Source: Sycobia sp. Sy_11 (taxonomy: Eukaryota > Arthropoda > Insecta > Hymenoptera > Epichrysomallidae). From it: 64,000 nt of DNA. The notes beneath the pieces are model-generated. The model worked only from the letters and a program-made list of their open reading frames with translations. It was not told where the DNA came from and made no database searches. The position numbers and the translations under genes were made by a program. Location of the stretch: assembly GCA_018907035.1 (NCBI GenBank), contig JACCIC010000178.1, positions 620,001 to 684,000 on the forward strand. The letters run 5' to 3'. Positions within the stretch are counted from its first letter, which is position 1; every line of letters starts with the position of its first letter. Positions 41,128 through 52,937 of the stretch are shown in pieces.

Positions 41128-43940
41128 TACCAGAGCCTACGAAAACAACTGTCCATTGAAGCCTGATAGGAAACCTAACAGCGCATACTGGTGGGATGGG
41201 AAACTAGAGGCGCTGAGAAAAAGGGCACGCAAGGCCGTCAACAGGGCAAAGAAGAGGAAAAACTCTGAGGGATGGTCCATGTATAAGAAAACAATGGGCG
41301 ATTTCAAAAGAGAACTAAACATTGCTAAAAAAGAAGCATGGAGGAATTTCTATTCTGGGACCGAGAACCTGTCCACACCATCACGGAACGGCTGGTGGGT
41401 GCGGATTGGAAAACGGCTGTTCAAATTGTGACTCCGGAGAAGATAAAATGGGCGATTCACTCCTTTGAATCGTAGAAGACACCAGGACCTGATAGCATCT
41501 TCCCTAAGATTTTACAGGTCGGGTGTGAAAGTATTTTAAAACTTATTACGGGAATCTTCAGAGGCAGTATCGCAACTGGGTATATACCAGAGATATGGAA
41601 GACATCTCGTGTCTCTTTCATTCCCAAACCTGGGAGAGGTAGTTACTCGTCGGTGAAAGACTTCAGACCGATTTGCCTGACGTCTTTCATGCTAAAAACG
41701 ATGGAGAGGGTAGTAGATTTACATATAAGGCAAACAGTGTTGATCAATAGCCCAATCTCAAGTAGGCAACATGCCTACACGACGGGCAAGTCCACTGACA
41801 CAGTTCTTCAATCAGTGGTGAAACACATTGAGAAGGCTTGGAGCTCGAAGGAAATTGTAATAGGTACCTTCGTAGATATAGACGGTGCTTTCAATAGCAC
41901 CACTAGGATTACCATTGACAATGTTCTATATGCTAAGGGAATAACACCCTCTATCAGAAGGTGGATTATGAATTCCTTAAGTAATAGAGAGGTATATAGG
42001 GAATGGAAAAGTAAACTCGGAAGAGATAAAGTCAACGAAGGATGTGCACAAGGAGGGATACTTTCACTTCTCTTGTGGAAACTTGTAGCTGATGGCATAC
42101 TGCGTATGCTTGAAGAGGAAAGAATCTTCGCAGTCGCATACGCAGATGATTTCGCAATACTTGTCAGGGGCAAGTACGAAGAGATATTACCTGAAATTCT
42201 TCAAGAGGTTCTGGTAAAGGTCAATGACTGGTGTCCAGAGAGATCCCTGGGGATCAATCCAAAGAAGTTATAGCTTTTACTAGGAAATACAAAAGCAAAA
42301 TAAAATCGTGCGTCAACTTCCGCGGGCAAGGTATATCGTATATGGAAGGAGTTAAATATCTAGGTGTATACCTAGATAAGAAACTATCGTGGGGACAACA
42401 CCTGCGAATGCAGAGTAAAAAGATCATTAACATATTGATGCAGTGTAGGTCGGCTATTGACACGGGCTGGGGGCTTGAACCGCAGAAAGTTTTATGAATC
42501 TATAAAACAATACTGACGCGGGGCTGACTTATGCTGCCTTGGTGTGGTGGAAAGTGATCGAGAATAAATCCTCTGCGATGGTTCTGGACCACATACAGGC
42601 AGTCTCGCTAGGGGGAGCATTTGGATTAAAAAGGAGTACCCCTACTGCTGCTGTCAGGATGATGCTAGGTCTGGACAGCCTGGACTTGGAAATAACAAGA
42701 AGGGCTGCCAGATCGGCTTACAGAATGATATGTAGCGGTCAGTGGGATAGTACTGCAACTGGACACGCTGCCATTTGCAGGAAAATACTGGGAGGCCCAA
42801 CATTTGTTCTCCCTCAGGATCGTATTAACAAAACTGTCTGCTTCGGGCGACGATATAAGATCAGGATAACGTGCAAAGAGGATTGAAACAGTGACCTTAA
42901 TTTGGGAGGTGATATCTGGTTCACAGTAGGATACAGAACAGATGTTGGTACTGGATTCGGTATATATGGACCTGAACGCATCTTAAATTCAGCCTTTAGA
43001 CTGAATAAATATAACACAGTGTTTCAGGCAGAAATAGATGCCATTGAAACCTGTCCAAACGGCTTAATGCAGAGGGTAATTAAGGGCAGATGCATAAATA
43101 TATGCACAAACAGCATAGCAACGCTGAAGGCCATCGATCAATCCTGCACTACGTCACTACTGGTCAAAGAGGCTAAACTTGCTCTAGACAATTTGGCCAG
43201 GGTAAATATGGTCTGTGTCACATGGATACCGAGACAATCAGCCCGTAAGAGAAACATGAAAGCAGACATTATGGCAAAACAAGGATGCTCATCGGAGTGC
43301 CATCGGGGAAGGGATACCGCTGTAACTTACCAAGAGGGATGCACTGTGATAGAGAGAAGCCTTGAGAAAGTAAAACTAATAACGTGGGAAAACTCACGTA
43401 GATACAGATGGTCCAAAGACCTTCTTGGCAGTAAGATCTGCGGATGGGCTCAAAGGATCATCAAACTAAATAAACGTGAAGCAAAGCTAATCCTGGAACT
43501 TACAACAGGACACAGCAACTTACGTTGTTATACACACAAAATCAGAGGACACAGTAAACTCTGCAGATGGTGTGGAAAGGAGGAGGAAACTCCGAGGCAT
43601 TTCTTCTGCACGTGCCCTAACTTAACGGAATGACGCGTAAAGTGGCTGGGAGAAGATAACCTCGACCACTAGAGTTTTTCCAAGGTGGATGTACTCGGTC
43701 TTCTGGCCTACTGCAGAGAACTTAATGTGACGGAAACCATGGAAGATTAATCAGGGGGAAAGGAATACAATGGCGCTAGCTAAGTGTTCCTGAGCATATA
43801 GTTGCACCCTGATATGGTTAGTGGGTTTAGTAGGTTAGAATCCTGCATACCCTGGAGCCGGCTCCAGCGGTAGTCTCAGTTGGCGAGAGCCACTAGCTGT
43901 CGAACCAAGGCGGATTAACTTCCCAATATCCAACGAAAAA
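41128..43940 (+). pseudogene. LOA/I-group non-LTR retrotransposon ORF2, 5' truncated
   Basis: No endonuclease domain remains. The copy opens in the linker (WWDGKLEALRKRARKAVNRA). The RT follows with KTPGPDSIFPKIL, FIPKPGRG, FRPICLTSFMLKTMERVVD, FVDIDGAFN and the YADD box (AVAYADDFAILV, near 42145). After the thumb (YLGVYLDKKLSWGQHL) comes an RNase H domain at about 42950-43300 (VGYRTDVGTGFGIYG, VFQAEIDAIETC, AKADIMAK-type end) and a terminal CCHC (CRWCGKEEETPRHFFCTCP). RNase H plus this knuckle points to LOA or a relative in the I superfamily. Frame breaks: about 41430, a stop near 41474, 42270, 42495 and 42885. A 3' UTR reaches about 43940. Confidence 0.85.
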
Positions 43941-46659
43941 AATGAGGGGGAAATGCGCCTTCTTTATATTGATATTTTTATAGTAAATTATATATTTATT
44001 AATTTTTTTATAAATTATTAATACTTACATCTTTTTTCGAAAGGTTTCTCAAAAGGTATGTCTTGCTTGTATTCTTTCAGAAATATTGTTTAGGATCTGT
44101 ATGCTCTTCTTTTTAGTCGAAAATTAAATATAATTAGCAATTAGATATTGTAATTAACTTTATATTTATTTTAAACGATCTTACTAATAATTTTGACTTT
44201 AATTCATTTTAAATGTTAAGCCCGATATATTACGATTATTTTTAAAAAAGAATTGATTCTAAAATAATTATATCTAATATGATTATACATTTTTTTCTTT
44301 TAAAAATATGTTTGCAATAATTTATAACTAATTTACAAGATTAATTAAGAAACGGTTGACTGAAACAATTATGAAACAATTCAAGTCTACGTTTAGATTC
44401 ATTTAGAAAAAAAATTTATAATTCATTCTTTCGAAATATATTTAGTGAGAATTCCACTTTTTAAATCAGTGACAAATTTTTTAACTGAAAAATAAGTGAA
44501 ACATACACTGAATTTGGAGAACATTATATTTTTCACTGAACTTCAGTGAAAACTTCAATGATATTTTCGTTACAGAGTACCGCGAACTCAACTGCTCATG
44601 TGTCATGCGGAGCACGCTCAGGCAACGTGCTGTGAAGTTAATCTATATATCTACAAATAAAAGAACTAGTGATAGAAATGGTACCAATAAGTATTTAGCA
44701 TGATGATTCCCTAATATACATGATATTCGATATAATGTACATAATATCCGAATTAGATTTCCTTACGATTATTTAATAACCATTTTATTTGAATTATTAT
44801 TCTTTGGAATCTATTCAGATTGTCTTAACTGTTAATAATATGAGAAAGAAGTGTTTTATAGTCAGAAATTTACAAGTAAAAAATTAAGAAAATGGTTAGA
44901 GTTTCTATCTTGAATCTAGTCAGATTCTCTTAAATTTTTTCATATAAACCAATATTTTACACATAAAAACACAAACATAAACACATACTCATACACACAC
45001 GCGCTCGCGCACGTATATAAAAGCCCGCAGTTATTTCGAACATGGGAAATACTAAATACACTGTATTTACTATATGTTTTATACTGTGTTTATAAAATAT
45101 TATGACGTTAAGAGATGTCATCGAATAGTGCGTTTTTCTCATAGTTGATAATGAATTAGTTTGCGAATCGTAGGTTCGTGAGTTCGATCCTCGTCGGAAG
45201 TCGACATATTTGTCAACGACATAAAATATTTATATTCTCCACAAAAGAGTTTAACATTAAAATTTACAATAATTAATGTACAAAAAATATATTGATAGTT
45301 ATAACTTGTTAATTGTAAATCGTATACGCAATAATACATATAGAAAATTATTCATTAATTCTAATTAAATGAGTACACACTACCTAATTACATAAATGTA
45401 ATTTTTTTATTTTAAATAAAGAAAAATTAAAAAAGCAAAAAATTATTCATTGAATAGAGGAAAGAAAATTGAAACAATATTATTTCTCAATATAATTAAG
45501 TGCAAATTTTATTGGTTCCAAACAGTAAAATCTTCACTGAAATTGTGCGAAAATGTCAGTAAAATTTAGTACAGCTGTTCCCACTAACATATTCAGTACA
45601 AATTTCATTAGAGTTCAGTGGAATTCAACTGTTTCATATTTAGAGCGTTCATTAGAATGTCTTTGAAAGAATGACTTTAATTGATTTTTAAGCGTTATTT
45701 AAATAAATTTTTATTGAAAAATATAATGTTTTAAAATTGATTTTCAGTAATCTTTTAGAGTTTCACTAAGTAAATTATAAAATTCTTTTTCAACATATGC
45801 AAAAGTGACAAACGTAACTTGACAATATATAATATTGCAAGTAATATTTTATAAGTGATTTTCAATAATATTTCAAAAACATTTCACAAGAATTTTAAAC
45901 GAAATGTAAGTCAACTTTAAGAGTCTCTAAGCAATAAGTCTATAATTCATTTAGTAAAATGTTTTTTTAACCTGTAAAGGGCCGGAAAGCCAATATATCG
46001 GCTAAAAAATGCTAGGATACCTCTTTATCCTTAAGTATATTTATGCGCAGGTTATATCTGGTTTAGGTTAAATTTAGGTTCGTATCTGAAGTTGGTTTGA
46101 CCTTAACACTTGAAGTGAAGGTGAATGAAGGTTATTTGAAGATCAAAATTAGTAATATGGTTTAAATCATTGTAAAAGATACATCGTTATGTTTTTAGAG
46201 TCACTGATTTCGGGTTTTACGTCGTATTGACCTCAAATAAAAAGAGAGATGATGATTTCTCCAAGGTCAGATTGAGAATATACCCAGGGAAATATTTAAA
46301 ATTGGTTTTTAGATTTTCAGAGCACCTGACACCGAATTTTCTCATTCAAACAATCACATTTCTGTCAATATCATTATTCAGATAAATTTCTGAATCTTAC
46401 CTTAATCAAGTTGGGAAGAATTATAAAAAATAAAAGAAAGTCTGAAAGTCAGATGGTATGGATAGATTCATATAGATTTTAGAAAAACAATATGAGAAAA
46501 ATACAAAATAGACTTCTGACAAAATGGAGAAATGTATGAAAAATGAAAAAAGTCGTTAGCTCTGGGTAAAGCAGAAGGAAAGTAGAAGGCCTAACAACTC
46601 TACATTTCTAAAAAAAAAACACGAATCAAAACACATAAACTCTGAGATGGCCATATACC
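43941..46659. other. AT-rich spacer, no gene seen
   Basis: Apart from the weak tRNA-like piece near 45137-45208, I see no coding or structured feature. Confidence 0.5.
45137..45208 (+). pseudogene. tRNA-like remnant or SINE head
   Basis: TAGTTGATAATGAATTAG resembles a D-arm/A box, TTTGCGAATC an anticodon arm, and GTGAGTTCGATCCTC a T-arm/B box. The 3' CGTCGGA has no matching 5' acceptor strand, so a functional tRNA is unlikely. Confidence 0.3.
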
Positions 46660-47010
46660 CAGAGGAATGAGTATAATTATGTCTATTCACAATCAAACAA
46701 GTGGCAGATTCAGATTTATTACTGTTCATCCAAATGCACAGTAATACCTTTTCGCCGTGGGTGTTCCATTTTGTGGTCGTTGTGGACGGTTGGTCTGGAT
46801 ACACCCATAACTTTTTGCGCTTAGGATTGTCATAGTATATCCACTTTTAATCACCACTCAGAATACGCCACAAAAACTCTTCTTTTTCTGCCTGGAAAGT
46901 TAAGAGAATTTAAGTTAAGTTCAATGTTGTATCGAGTCATAATGGCACTTTCGGTCAAATCGTGTGACATCCATTTTCCTTCTTTATAAATCTTTCTATT
47001 ACTTCTTTTG
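46660..47010 (-). pseudogene. mariner transposase fragment (copy 6)
   Basis: Minus strand: SGD-KWIYYDNPKRKKLWV-type segment near 46810-46850, then YPDQPSTTTTKWNTHGEKVL and LLCIW. Closest to 23510-24430, with which it shares ATAATGGCACTTTCGGTCAA and its surroundings. Confidence 0.65.
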
Positions 47011-47290
47011 ATTAGTTTAACCCGAAAACTGAAAAATAATCGTCACCTAATTTATTGTAGTTGAAAATAGGTCATTATTTATTGTTCTAATAATTATTTA
47101 TAGCAAAAAAGTTATATGTAGAAATCATTGAGCATGAGTAATAAATGGTCAAATAGGAAACACCATTTCAAATTATATAAAAAACTTAATTAATTAAAAT
47201 TTAACTAATAACGGCAATTATGTGTAAATATAAAAAATTTAAGTCCAATATTGGGCTTCAAATCGTCAACTGATTGCGTGTATTTAATTC

Positions 47291-47549
47291 TGATGGATTT
47301 AGGAAGAATAAATAAAGCAGAGTTATAAGCTTCTAATAAACAAGTCTTTAATATACTATCAACTAGTCTAGCGAATACAATGTGTTATTAACAGATCTAG
47401 CAAAACACGTCTAGCGAGAAGGCTATACAACGAACTGACTGCGTCGCGAGGCTGCAAAGGGCGGCCGAGCGGCGCGTCCATACACACACATGTGTATACT
47501 CATTAGGTATCACGCCACGAGGGCGCTGCGTATAAGGCTAATTCCAACA
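47291..47549 (-). repeat. Copia 3' LTR (259 bp)
   Basis: Aligns with 57280-57541 at roughly 95% by eye. The adjoining polypurine tract is GAGAGAGAG on the element strand at about 47550-47560. Confidence 0.9.
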
Positions 47550-47580
47550 CTCTCTCTCGTTAAAGCATGCGCACTCGTTT

Positions 47581-47850
47581 TTATTTTATTTTATTAATCT
47601 GAGTCCGCACGTTTACATTTGTTCTCAACATACAGAATCCGTCACATATTGGTTCGAATATATATACACTAATATAAGAACATGTATTTTGATTTAAATT
47701 AAAAATAATAAAAATATGCTGTTGTTTCTGTGTTCGCCAGCCTACAGTATCTCCGTAAAGTTTAATGACATATCCGCATGTCGTTAACGATCCCTTACAA
47801 TCAGACAGACTTGCATCCGAATACGCTATCAAATCCGATCTTTCCCCTTT
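47581..47850 (-). pseudogene. Copia RNase H, truncated
   Basis: Starts LIAYSDASLSDCKGSLTTCG (catalytic aspartate in YSDAS), continues GYVIKLYGDTVGWRTQKQQ, then loses similarity, so the glutamate-bearing second half is gone. An in-frame TAG at about 47849 separates it from the RT frame. Confidence 0.75.
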
Positions 47851-49515
47851 CTATGTCAGACCTACATCTCTAGTACCTGCGAGGTATTTAAACAATCTTT
47901 TAACCATGTCCCATTCTCTGACTGTCGGATTAACCTGATGTCTACTTAAAACATTTACTGTATACGTTATATCTGGACGAGTAGAATTCGATAAATACAG
48001 AAGCGAACCTACTACCTCTCTATAAAGAGTATTCGGAACATTATTAAATCCATCTAAATCCTCCTCGCGATCTTTCCTCTCTTCATCGGTTGCATCAGCA
48101 ACGGCCATAGGTGAGCCTACTACCCTAGTGCTAACAAAACCGAATTGTTTCAACATTTGGTTTACAAACTTGGTTTGACTCAATTTCATAGTTTTATTCT
48201 TAATATTTCGGTCTATGCTAATCCCGAGAAATTCTTTCGGAGATTCAAATTGCTTGATTTTAAATTCTGCCGACAATGCTTCAATGACACTATCTATTTC
48301 CGTGCTATTATTTCCCATAATTAAAATATCATCTACGTAGAGCAACACTATTACTACTCCAAATTCATTATTACGTTTAAACAAACACGGGTCCATGTCG
48401 TTATATGCAAATCCCAGTTTACCTATAACTTCTGTGAATTTCATGTTCCATCGTTTCGGACTTATTTTTAAACCGTACAAAGATTTTCTGAGTTTTAATA
48501 TATTTTTATTTTCGCGCTCTACACTATTAGTTAGTCCCTCAGGGAATTTGAGATAAATGTCCTCTTCAATATCTCCATAAAGAAAGGCTGTCTCGACGTC
48601 TAATTGTCTAATGTACATACCGAATTTATTTGCAATAGCAAGCAAAGACCTAACTAAAATTAGCCTTGAAACAGGCGCATACGTATCTCTGACATCGTAT
48701 TTATTTCTATCTTTAAAACCTCTAATTACCAACCTGGCTTTATATAACGTTTTACCGAAACTATCTGTTTTACGCTTGAAGACCCAGCGCGAATCTAAAA
48801 TGTTTGGTCTATCCTGTTCTAATCTCATCTTATTTTTGCTAATTTCTAGAAAAACCTTTTTGTCTATCAACGAATTGATTTCAGCTCTAATAGCTTCTGT
48901 CCAAAGTTTGCCTTCTGGCGAATTGATCGCTTCTCTATAACTCTGAGGATCACCATTAATTTTAGCTAATAACGCGTGCAATTTTATATCTCTCTGTTCT
49001 CGATTAGTATGACTTCTAAGACGCTTGCTAATTGGGAGATCATCAACAATTTCGTTGGCTCTGCTCTCGATTCGAGCTCCATTCTCAATCTCTTTTAGTT
49101 TGAATCCAGAGCTTGAATCATCGCCAAAATAATCTTTATATACGAGATTTTCTATAAATCTTACGTCTCGCGATTCAAAAATTTTACTCTGTTCTGAAAC
49201 GTAAATATTATATCCATTCGTGACGTATCCCACTAAAAACCCTCTAATTCCTGTCGCACTAAATTTCGAATTTGCTCCTCTTTGTTTTCTAAATATAGCT
49301 ACGCACCCAAAACGCTTCCATCTGCATTTTTCAAATTTAACCTCTATATTTAGTCTAACTATCGGTATTTCAAAATCTACAGATTTATATGGTGTTCTAT
49401 TGTATAGATAAACTGCTGTTTTAACAGCAAGATCCCAGCAATTTCCGGGCAAACCCGAATCAAGCATAAGCGTTCTAACCTTATTTTCTATCGTTCTATT
49501 AAATCGTTCTGCCAC
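47851..49515 (-). CDS. Copia integrase C-terminal part and reverse transcriptase
   Basis: Open frame of 554 residues. It opens MAERFNRTIENKVRTLML, with the third integrase catalytic residue in AERFN, and then carries the variable integrase tail. Reverse transcriptase follows: WVFKRKTDSFGKTLYKARLV, RGFKDRNKYDVRDTYAPVSR, QLDVETAFLYGDIEEDIYLK, the YVDD box in VLLYVDDILIMG, and SPMAVADATDEE through LYLSNSTRPDI. RT motifs look intact. The frame is closed upstream by a TGA at 49540-49542 inside integrase (just before PDTPQHNG) and downstream by TAG before RNase H. Confidence 0.9.
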   Translation of the reverse strand: MAERFNRTIENKVRTLMLDSGLPGNCWDLAVKTAVYLYNRTPYKSVDFEIPIVRLNIEVKFEKCRWKRFGCVAIFRKQRGANSKFSATGIRGFLVGYVTNGYNIYVSEQSKIFESRDVRFIENLVYKDYFGDDSSSGFKLKEIENGARIESRANEIVDDLPISKRLRSHTNREQRDIKLHALLAKINGDPQSYREAINSPEGKLWTEAIRAEINSLIDKKVFLEISKNKMRLEQDRPNILDSRWVFKRKTDSFGKTLYKARLVIRGFKDRNKYDVRDTYAPVSRLILVRSLLAIANKFGMYIRQLDVETAFLYGDIEEDIYLKFPEGLTNSVERENKNILKLRKSLYGLKISPKRWNMKFTEVIGKLGFAYNDMDPCLFKRNNEFGVVIVLLYVDDILIMGNNSTEIDSVIEALSAEFKIKQFESPKEFLGISIDRNIKNKTMKLSQTKFVNQMLKQFGFVSTRVVGSPMAVADATDEERKDREEDLDGFNNVPNTLYREVVGSLLYLSNSTRPDITYTVNVLSRHQVNPTVREWDMVKRLFKYLAGTRDVGLT

Positions 49516-50970
49516 ACCATTATGTTGTGGTGTATCGGGTCAGGCTAGCTGCAGTTCTGCTCCTAATGAATCTAACCATTTAACTGTTTCAGCACCAGTA
49601 AATTCGGTGCCTTTATCGCAACGCAGAAAACAAACCTTTTCATCTTTGCCTAGTACATTCCTAAGGCTTCTAATACCTCTTTCTAAGTACTCGCGTGATT
49701 CGTTCTTATGTTTCATTGGATACGCTATTCCTACCCTAGAATAGTCATGTACAATTACTAAAATAAACTTATAACCGGATGGGTCACCGGACTAATCGGT
49801 CCCATCGTGTCAGCATGAATTACTTTCATCGGCCTATCTGCTCTTTGCCTGACAGTGTTAAACGGCAGTCTAACACTTTTCGCGATTAAACATATCTCGC
49901 AGTTATCCATTTCTAATAAATCCTCTTTGTTCAAAATTAAGTTATTTATTTTCGCGAATTCTGACAAATATCTACGTGACACATGACCTAGTCTAACATT
50001 CCATAGCATAGCATCACTTAACTTTAACTTGTTTTTCGTTTTACATTCGTCTATCAATTTTTGATAATTAAATTCTTTGATTTCAGGCAGATCTTCCGCA
50101 GAACTAATCTCTCTATCGTTTAACGTTGTTAAGAGATCAGAGTCACTCTTATCAACTGTATTATCTTTTCCTGATTCTAACTCATTTGAAGTGTTTTCTT
50201 GCACTTCCACTGCGCTACTCCTGCTCTCATTTTCATAGCTGTGTCGAACAGCTGAGCTGTCTGTCTCGTTTGCTTCTGGTAGTTCTGATCTCGTTTCTAT
50301 TTCAAATAGCCAGAAGGGCGACTCATATTTTCCCGATAAAATTCGCTTCTTAGATCTCGAATCTAATATATCTATTCTTTCATTATTTAATCGAACCTCC
50401 AGTCCCTGTTCTACAAACCTTCTAAGTGACAGCAAATTTTTCGATAAATTCTTCGCGTACAAAACATTGCTTAAGGCAATATTCTTGTCATCTCGCGTTA
50501 TCACTGCAATACGGCCCTGGCCATTTACTTTCAAATCGGCATTTTTATTGGCGCATTTAACTCTAGTTCTAAAATTCGAATCTAAACTTTCAAAATTCAT
50601 TTTACTGTTGCACAGATGCTCAGTTGCACCTGAATCCGCTATAAATTTTATAACATTATTTCTTCTAATCTTTCTCAAATCTTCTCTATCAAAGTAATCG
50701 AAATATGATTCAAATGGTTTCTTACCTTGTTTTGCGTCTGACTCACGCTCAGTATTGAGACTAAAAGGATTCTTTAGAATCCCCCTTTTCGGCGAGTTAA
50801 ACCTTGCTTTCTTTTGAAAGTGAACCCTTTTACCAGAGCTCTGCTCTTTTTCTGATTCATTCTCTCTCTCTGGCGCACTACGTTTTTCATGGCAGTTTCT
50901 AGCCACGTGCGAACCCGTCTTTCGGCATCTGTAACAGAATATGCGGCCTGGTGTGCGGATTTTGCACTAA
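49516..50970 (-). pseudogene. Copia protease and integrase N-terminal half
   Basis: Includes the frame 50906-49758 and its continuation. A second CCHC knuckle lies at about 50945-50900 (FCYRCRKTGSHVARNCHEK). The aspartic protease has KFIADSGATEHLCN with an intact DSG. The pre-integrase region has NLLSLRRFVEQGLEV. The integrase zinc region is LWNVRLGHVSRRYLSEFAK with CEICLIAK, and the first catalytic aspartate lies in HADTMGPI. A frame change near 49775 precedes YKFILVIVHDYSRVG; the second aspartate is in LRCDKGTEF near 49610. The reading frame differs from gag by one position at about 50935. Confidence 0.8.
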
Positions 50971-52267
50971 TATGTCCTGTTAAACCACAGGAGAAACACC
51001 TTCTAGCTTTGCCATTCACATGTCTCGCTTTGGCATTATAGTTTTTATCACCTGACCATTCAACGCGTCTCACAATTGGTACAGTATCATGTCTCTCAAA
51101 TGGTCTCCTCCGTACAAAGTGCGGAGGGGATCGTTCGTTGAAAGCGCTCAACGAGCTTACAGGCAAATCTTTCACCGGTCTAGCTGCCTCTACCTGTAAT
51201 ATTAAATGCTTTAACTTCTCTAGCTGCATTTCTACTCCTACTGTTCCAACATATAGACAGTCGGCAAGGACTGTTTCTGGAAGAGCACCGGAAACCGCGT
51301 TATAAAATATATCGCGCTTTTCATCATCGGATAATTTGCTAGAACGCGGCGCGTTCTCAAAATCCCTAATCTTATCCTCAAACTTTATCCAAAAGTCCGC
51401 GGCCTTCTCTTTTCCCGGCGTATATTTTAACCTGTACAATTCCTTTCTAGCAGATACTCTAGTTACTCTACTTTCCAGCCGTTTATAATCCTCTAGTTTT
51501 TCTAATATTTTACGCGGTGATTTTACATCTAGAATTTTCTGACAATAGTTCAAATCGATATGATTTATTATAATTTCTCTCACACGATGCTTATCTTCAT
51601 CTGTTTTCTTTTCGGTGTAATTATTTAATTCTATAGATTCTACATCTAGCACATAGTTTAACCGTTTCGTTTTTAACTCTGTACGCAAATAGTCGTTAAA
51701 TATATCAAGCCTCATCTCTACAGTCAGTTTATATTTACGCGCTATACTATTATCTTTAGTTATTATATTATCTTTACCGAAAACTCCGTCTAGCTTTTCC
51801 GTCAGTGCATTTAATTTTTCATCTTTAAGTTTATCTTTCAATCGAGTTTCTATCATTGATTCTACAGTTTCCTCTATGATTTCAGTAAAATTCTCTATAT
51901 TAACTTTATTAACATCGGTCACGGTTGCTCTTTCTATTTTCTCTTTCTCCTTTTCTTTCAAAACATCTCGTTTAATCGAGTTTATAACTTCCAGTTCAAT
52001 TTTATTCAAATCATCATTTATATATGCATCATTAAAATTATTACAGAAATTATTGTTCAAAACATTATGAATATCCAAATTATCAATTTCAAAATTATCA
52101 ATTTTACAATCATTATATGGCATACTCACCTCTGAATTATATTTATTATCATCTCCACTTGGGAGCTCTTTCACTTTATCATGATCATATATCTTAAAAG
52201 GATTGAACGGGAGTTTCCCGTTGGGAAATTGGGAAATCCCAATTTTCAAGTTCAGCATTTCTCTCAA
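50774..52267 (-). CDS. Copia gag, main part
   Basis: 497-codon frame. The first 150 residues are Asn/Asp-rich and lysine-rich. The conserved Copia capsid-type region follows (about residues 225-360: LNYCQKILDVKSPRKILEKL, RVSARKELYRLKYTPGKEKA, AVSGALPETVLADCLY). The first zinc knuckle is RCFSCGLTGHISAKS, with the last cysteine not in frame. The final 50 residues after about 50940 are a shadow of the protease frame, so the true gag either ends or shifts frame there. Upstream it is linked by a frame change near 52256 to the coiled segment at 52377-52937. Confidence 0.8.
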   Translation of the reverse strand: MREMLNLKIGISQFPNGKLPFNPFKIYDHDKVKELPSGDDNKYNSEVSMPYNDCKIDNFEIDNLDIHNVLNNNFCNNFNDAYINDDLNKIELEVINSIKRDVLKEKEKEKIERATVTDVNKVNIENFTEIIEETVESMIETRLKDKLKDEKLNALTEKLDGVFGKDNIITKDNSIARKYKLTVEMRLDIFNDYLRTELKTKRLNYVLDVESIELNNYTEKKTDEDKHRVREIIINHIDLNYCQKILDVKSPRKILEKLEDYKRLESRVTRVSARKELYRLKYTPGKEKAADFWIKFEDKIRDFENAPRSSKLSDDEKRDIFYNAVSGALPETVLADCLYVGTVGVEMQLEKLKHLILQVEAARPVKDLPVSSLSAFNERSPPHFVRRRPFERHDTVPIVRRVEWSGDKNYNAKARHVNGKARRCFSCGLTGHISAKSAHQAAYSVTDAERRVRTWLETAMKNVVRQRERMNQKKSRALVKGFTFKRKQGLTRRKGGF

Positions 52268-52937
52268 GCTGTTTTTCTAACTCATCCGTTCTTTTCATCG
52301 CTCTAGCTACGTTGTTTCTTATTTCATCACACTGTTTCTCATGTTCAGTATCAGTTATCACCTCAACGCTTTTAATTTACGATTTCGAATCTTTTTCTTT
52401 TATCGCCTGTATATTCAGTGTGTGAACCCGCAGGGTCTCATTTAAATGAGAAGCAATCACTTCAAGAAGCTCTTTATTCGCTTCTCGCTGCTGGCGGAAG
52501 AACTCGCTCCGCTCTCTAGCTGCATCTATTCTAGCTTCTGTCACTCTAGCGTCCGTTTTCCTTTCTAGGTCTTCCAGAGCACGACGTAATTCGTCGCGTG
52601 TAATCGGTTCTCTACCGCATGACTCTGGTATGTCCAGTCTTAGAGTCTTTACGCCTCTCGGCCATTCTTTTACCAAAACCTCCTTTTCATTTTCGGTTAA
52701 CATATTCCCGACTTGCAGGATTTTCTCGTCAGAAAAATATATATACACGCTTGAAGCGTCTGGACTGGCCAGTGAAACATACACCTGTTTACCTCGGGGC
52801 GTGAGATACAAACGTTTCTCACCCCAAACTCTTTTAAATGCGTCAGCAATAGTTGCATGAGTTCTCTCATCAAGACCTGTTTTAAAGAAATATTTAATTA
52901 ATAAATGAATATTAACTAACTTAGCAATTACCGTCAA
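52240..52937 (-). pseudogene. Copia gag N-terminal extension, broken
   Basis: Frame 52937-52377 (186 codons), a TAA at 52377, then in-frame continuation VITDTEHEKQCDEIRNNVAR to about 52240. The first half is globular (LTPRGKQVYVSLASPDASSV, YFSDEKILQVG). The second half is strongly helical and charged (RRALEDLERKTDARVTEARI, RERSEFFRQQREANKELLEV), a likely coiled coil. By position it is the N-terminus of a roughly 700-residue gag, or a separate upstream protein. I do not recognise it in other Copia elements. Confidence 0.5.
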
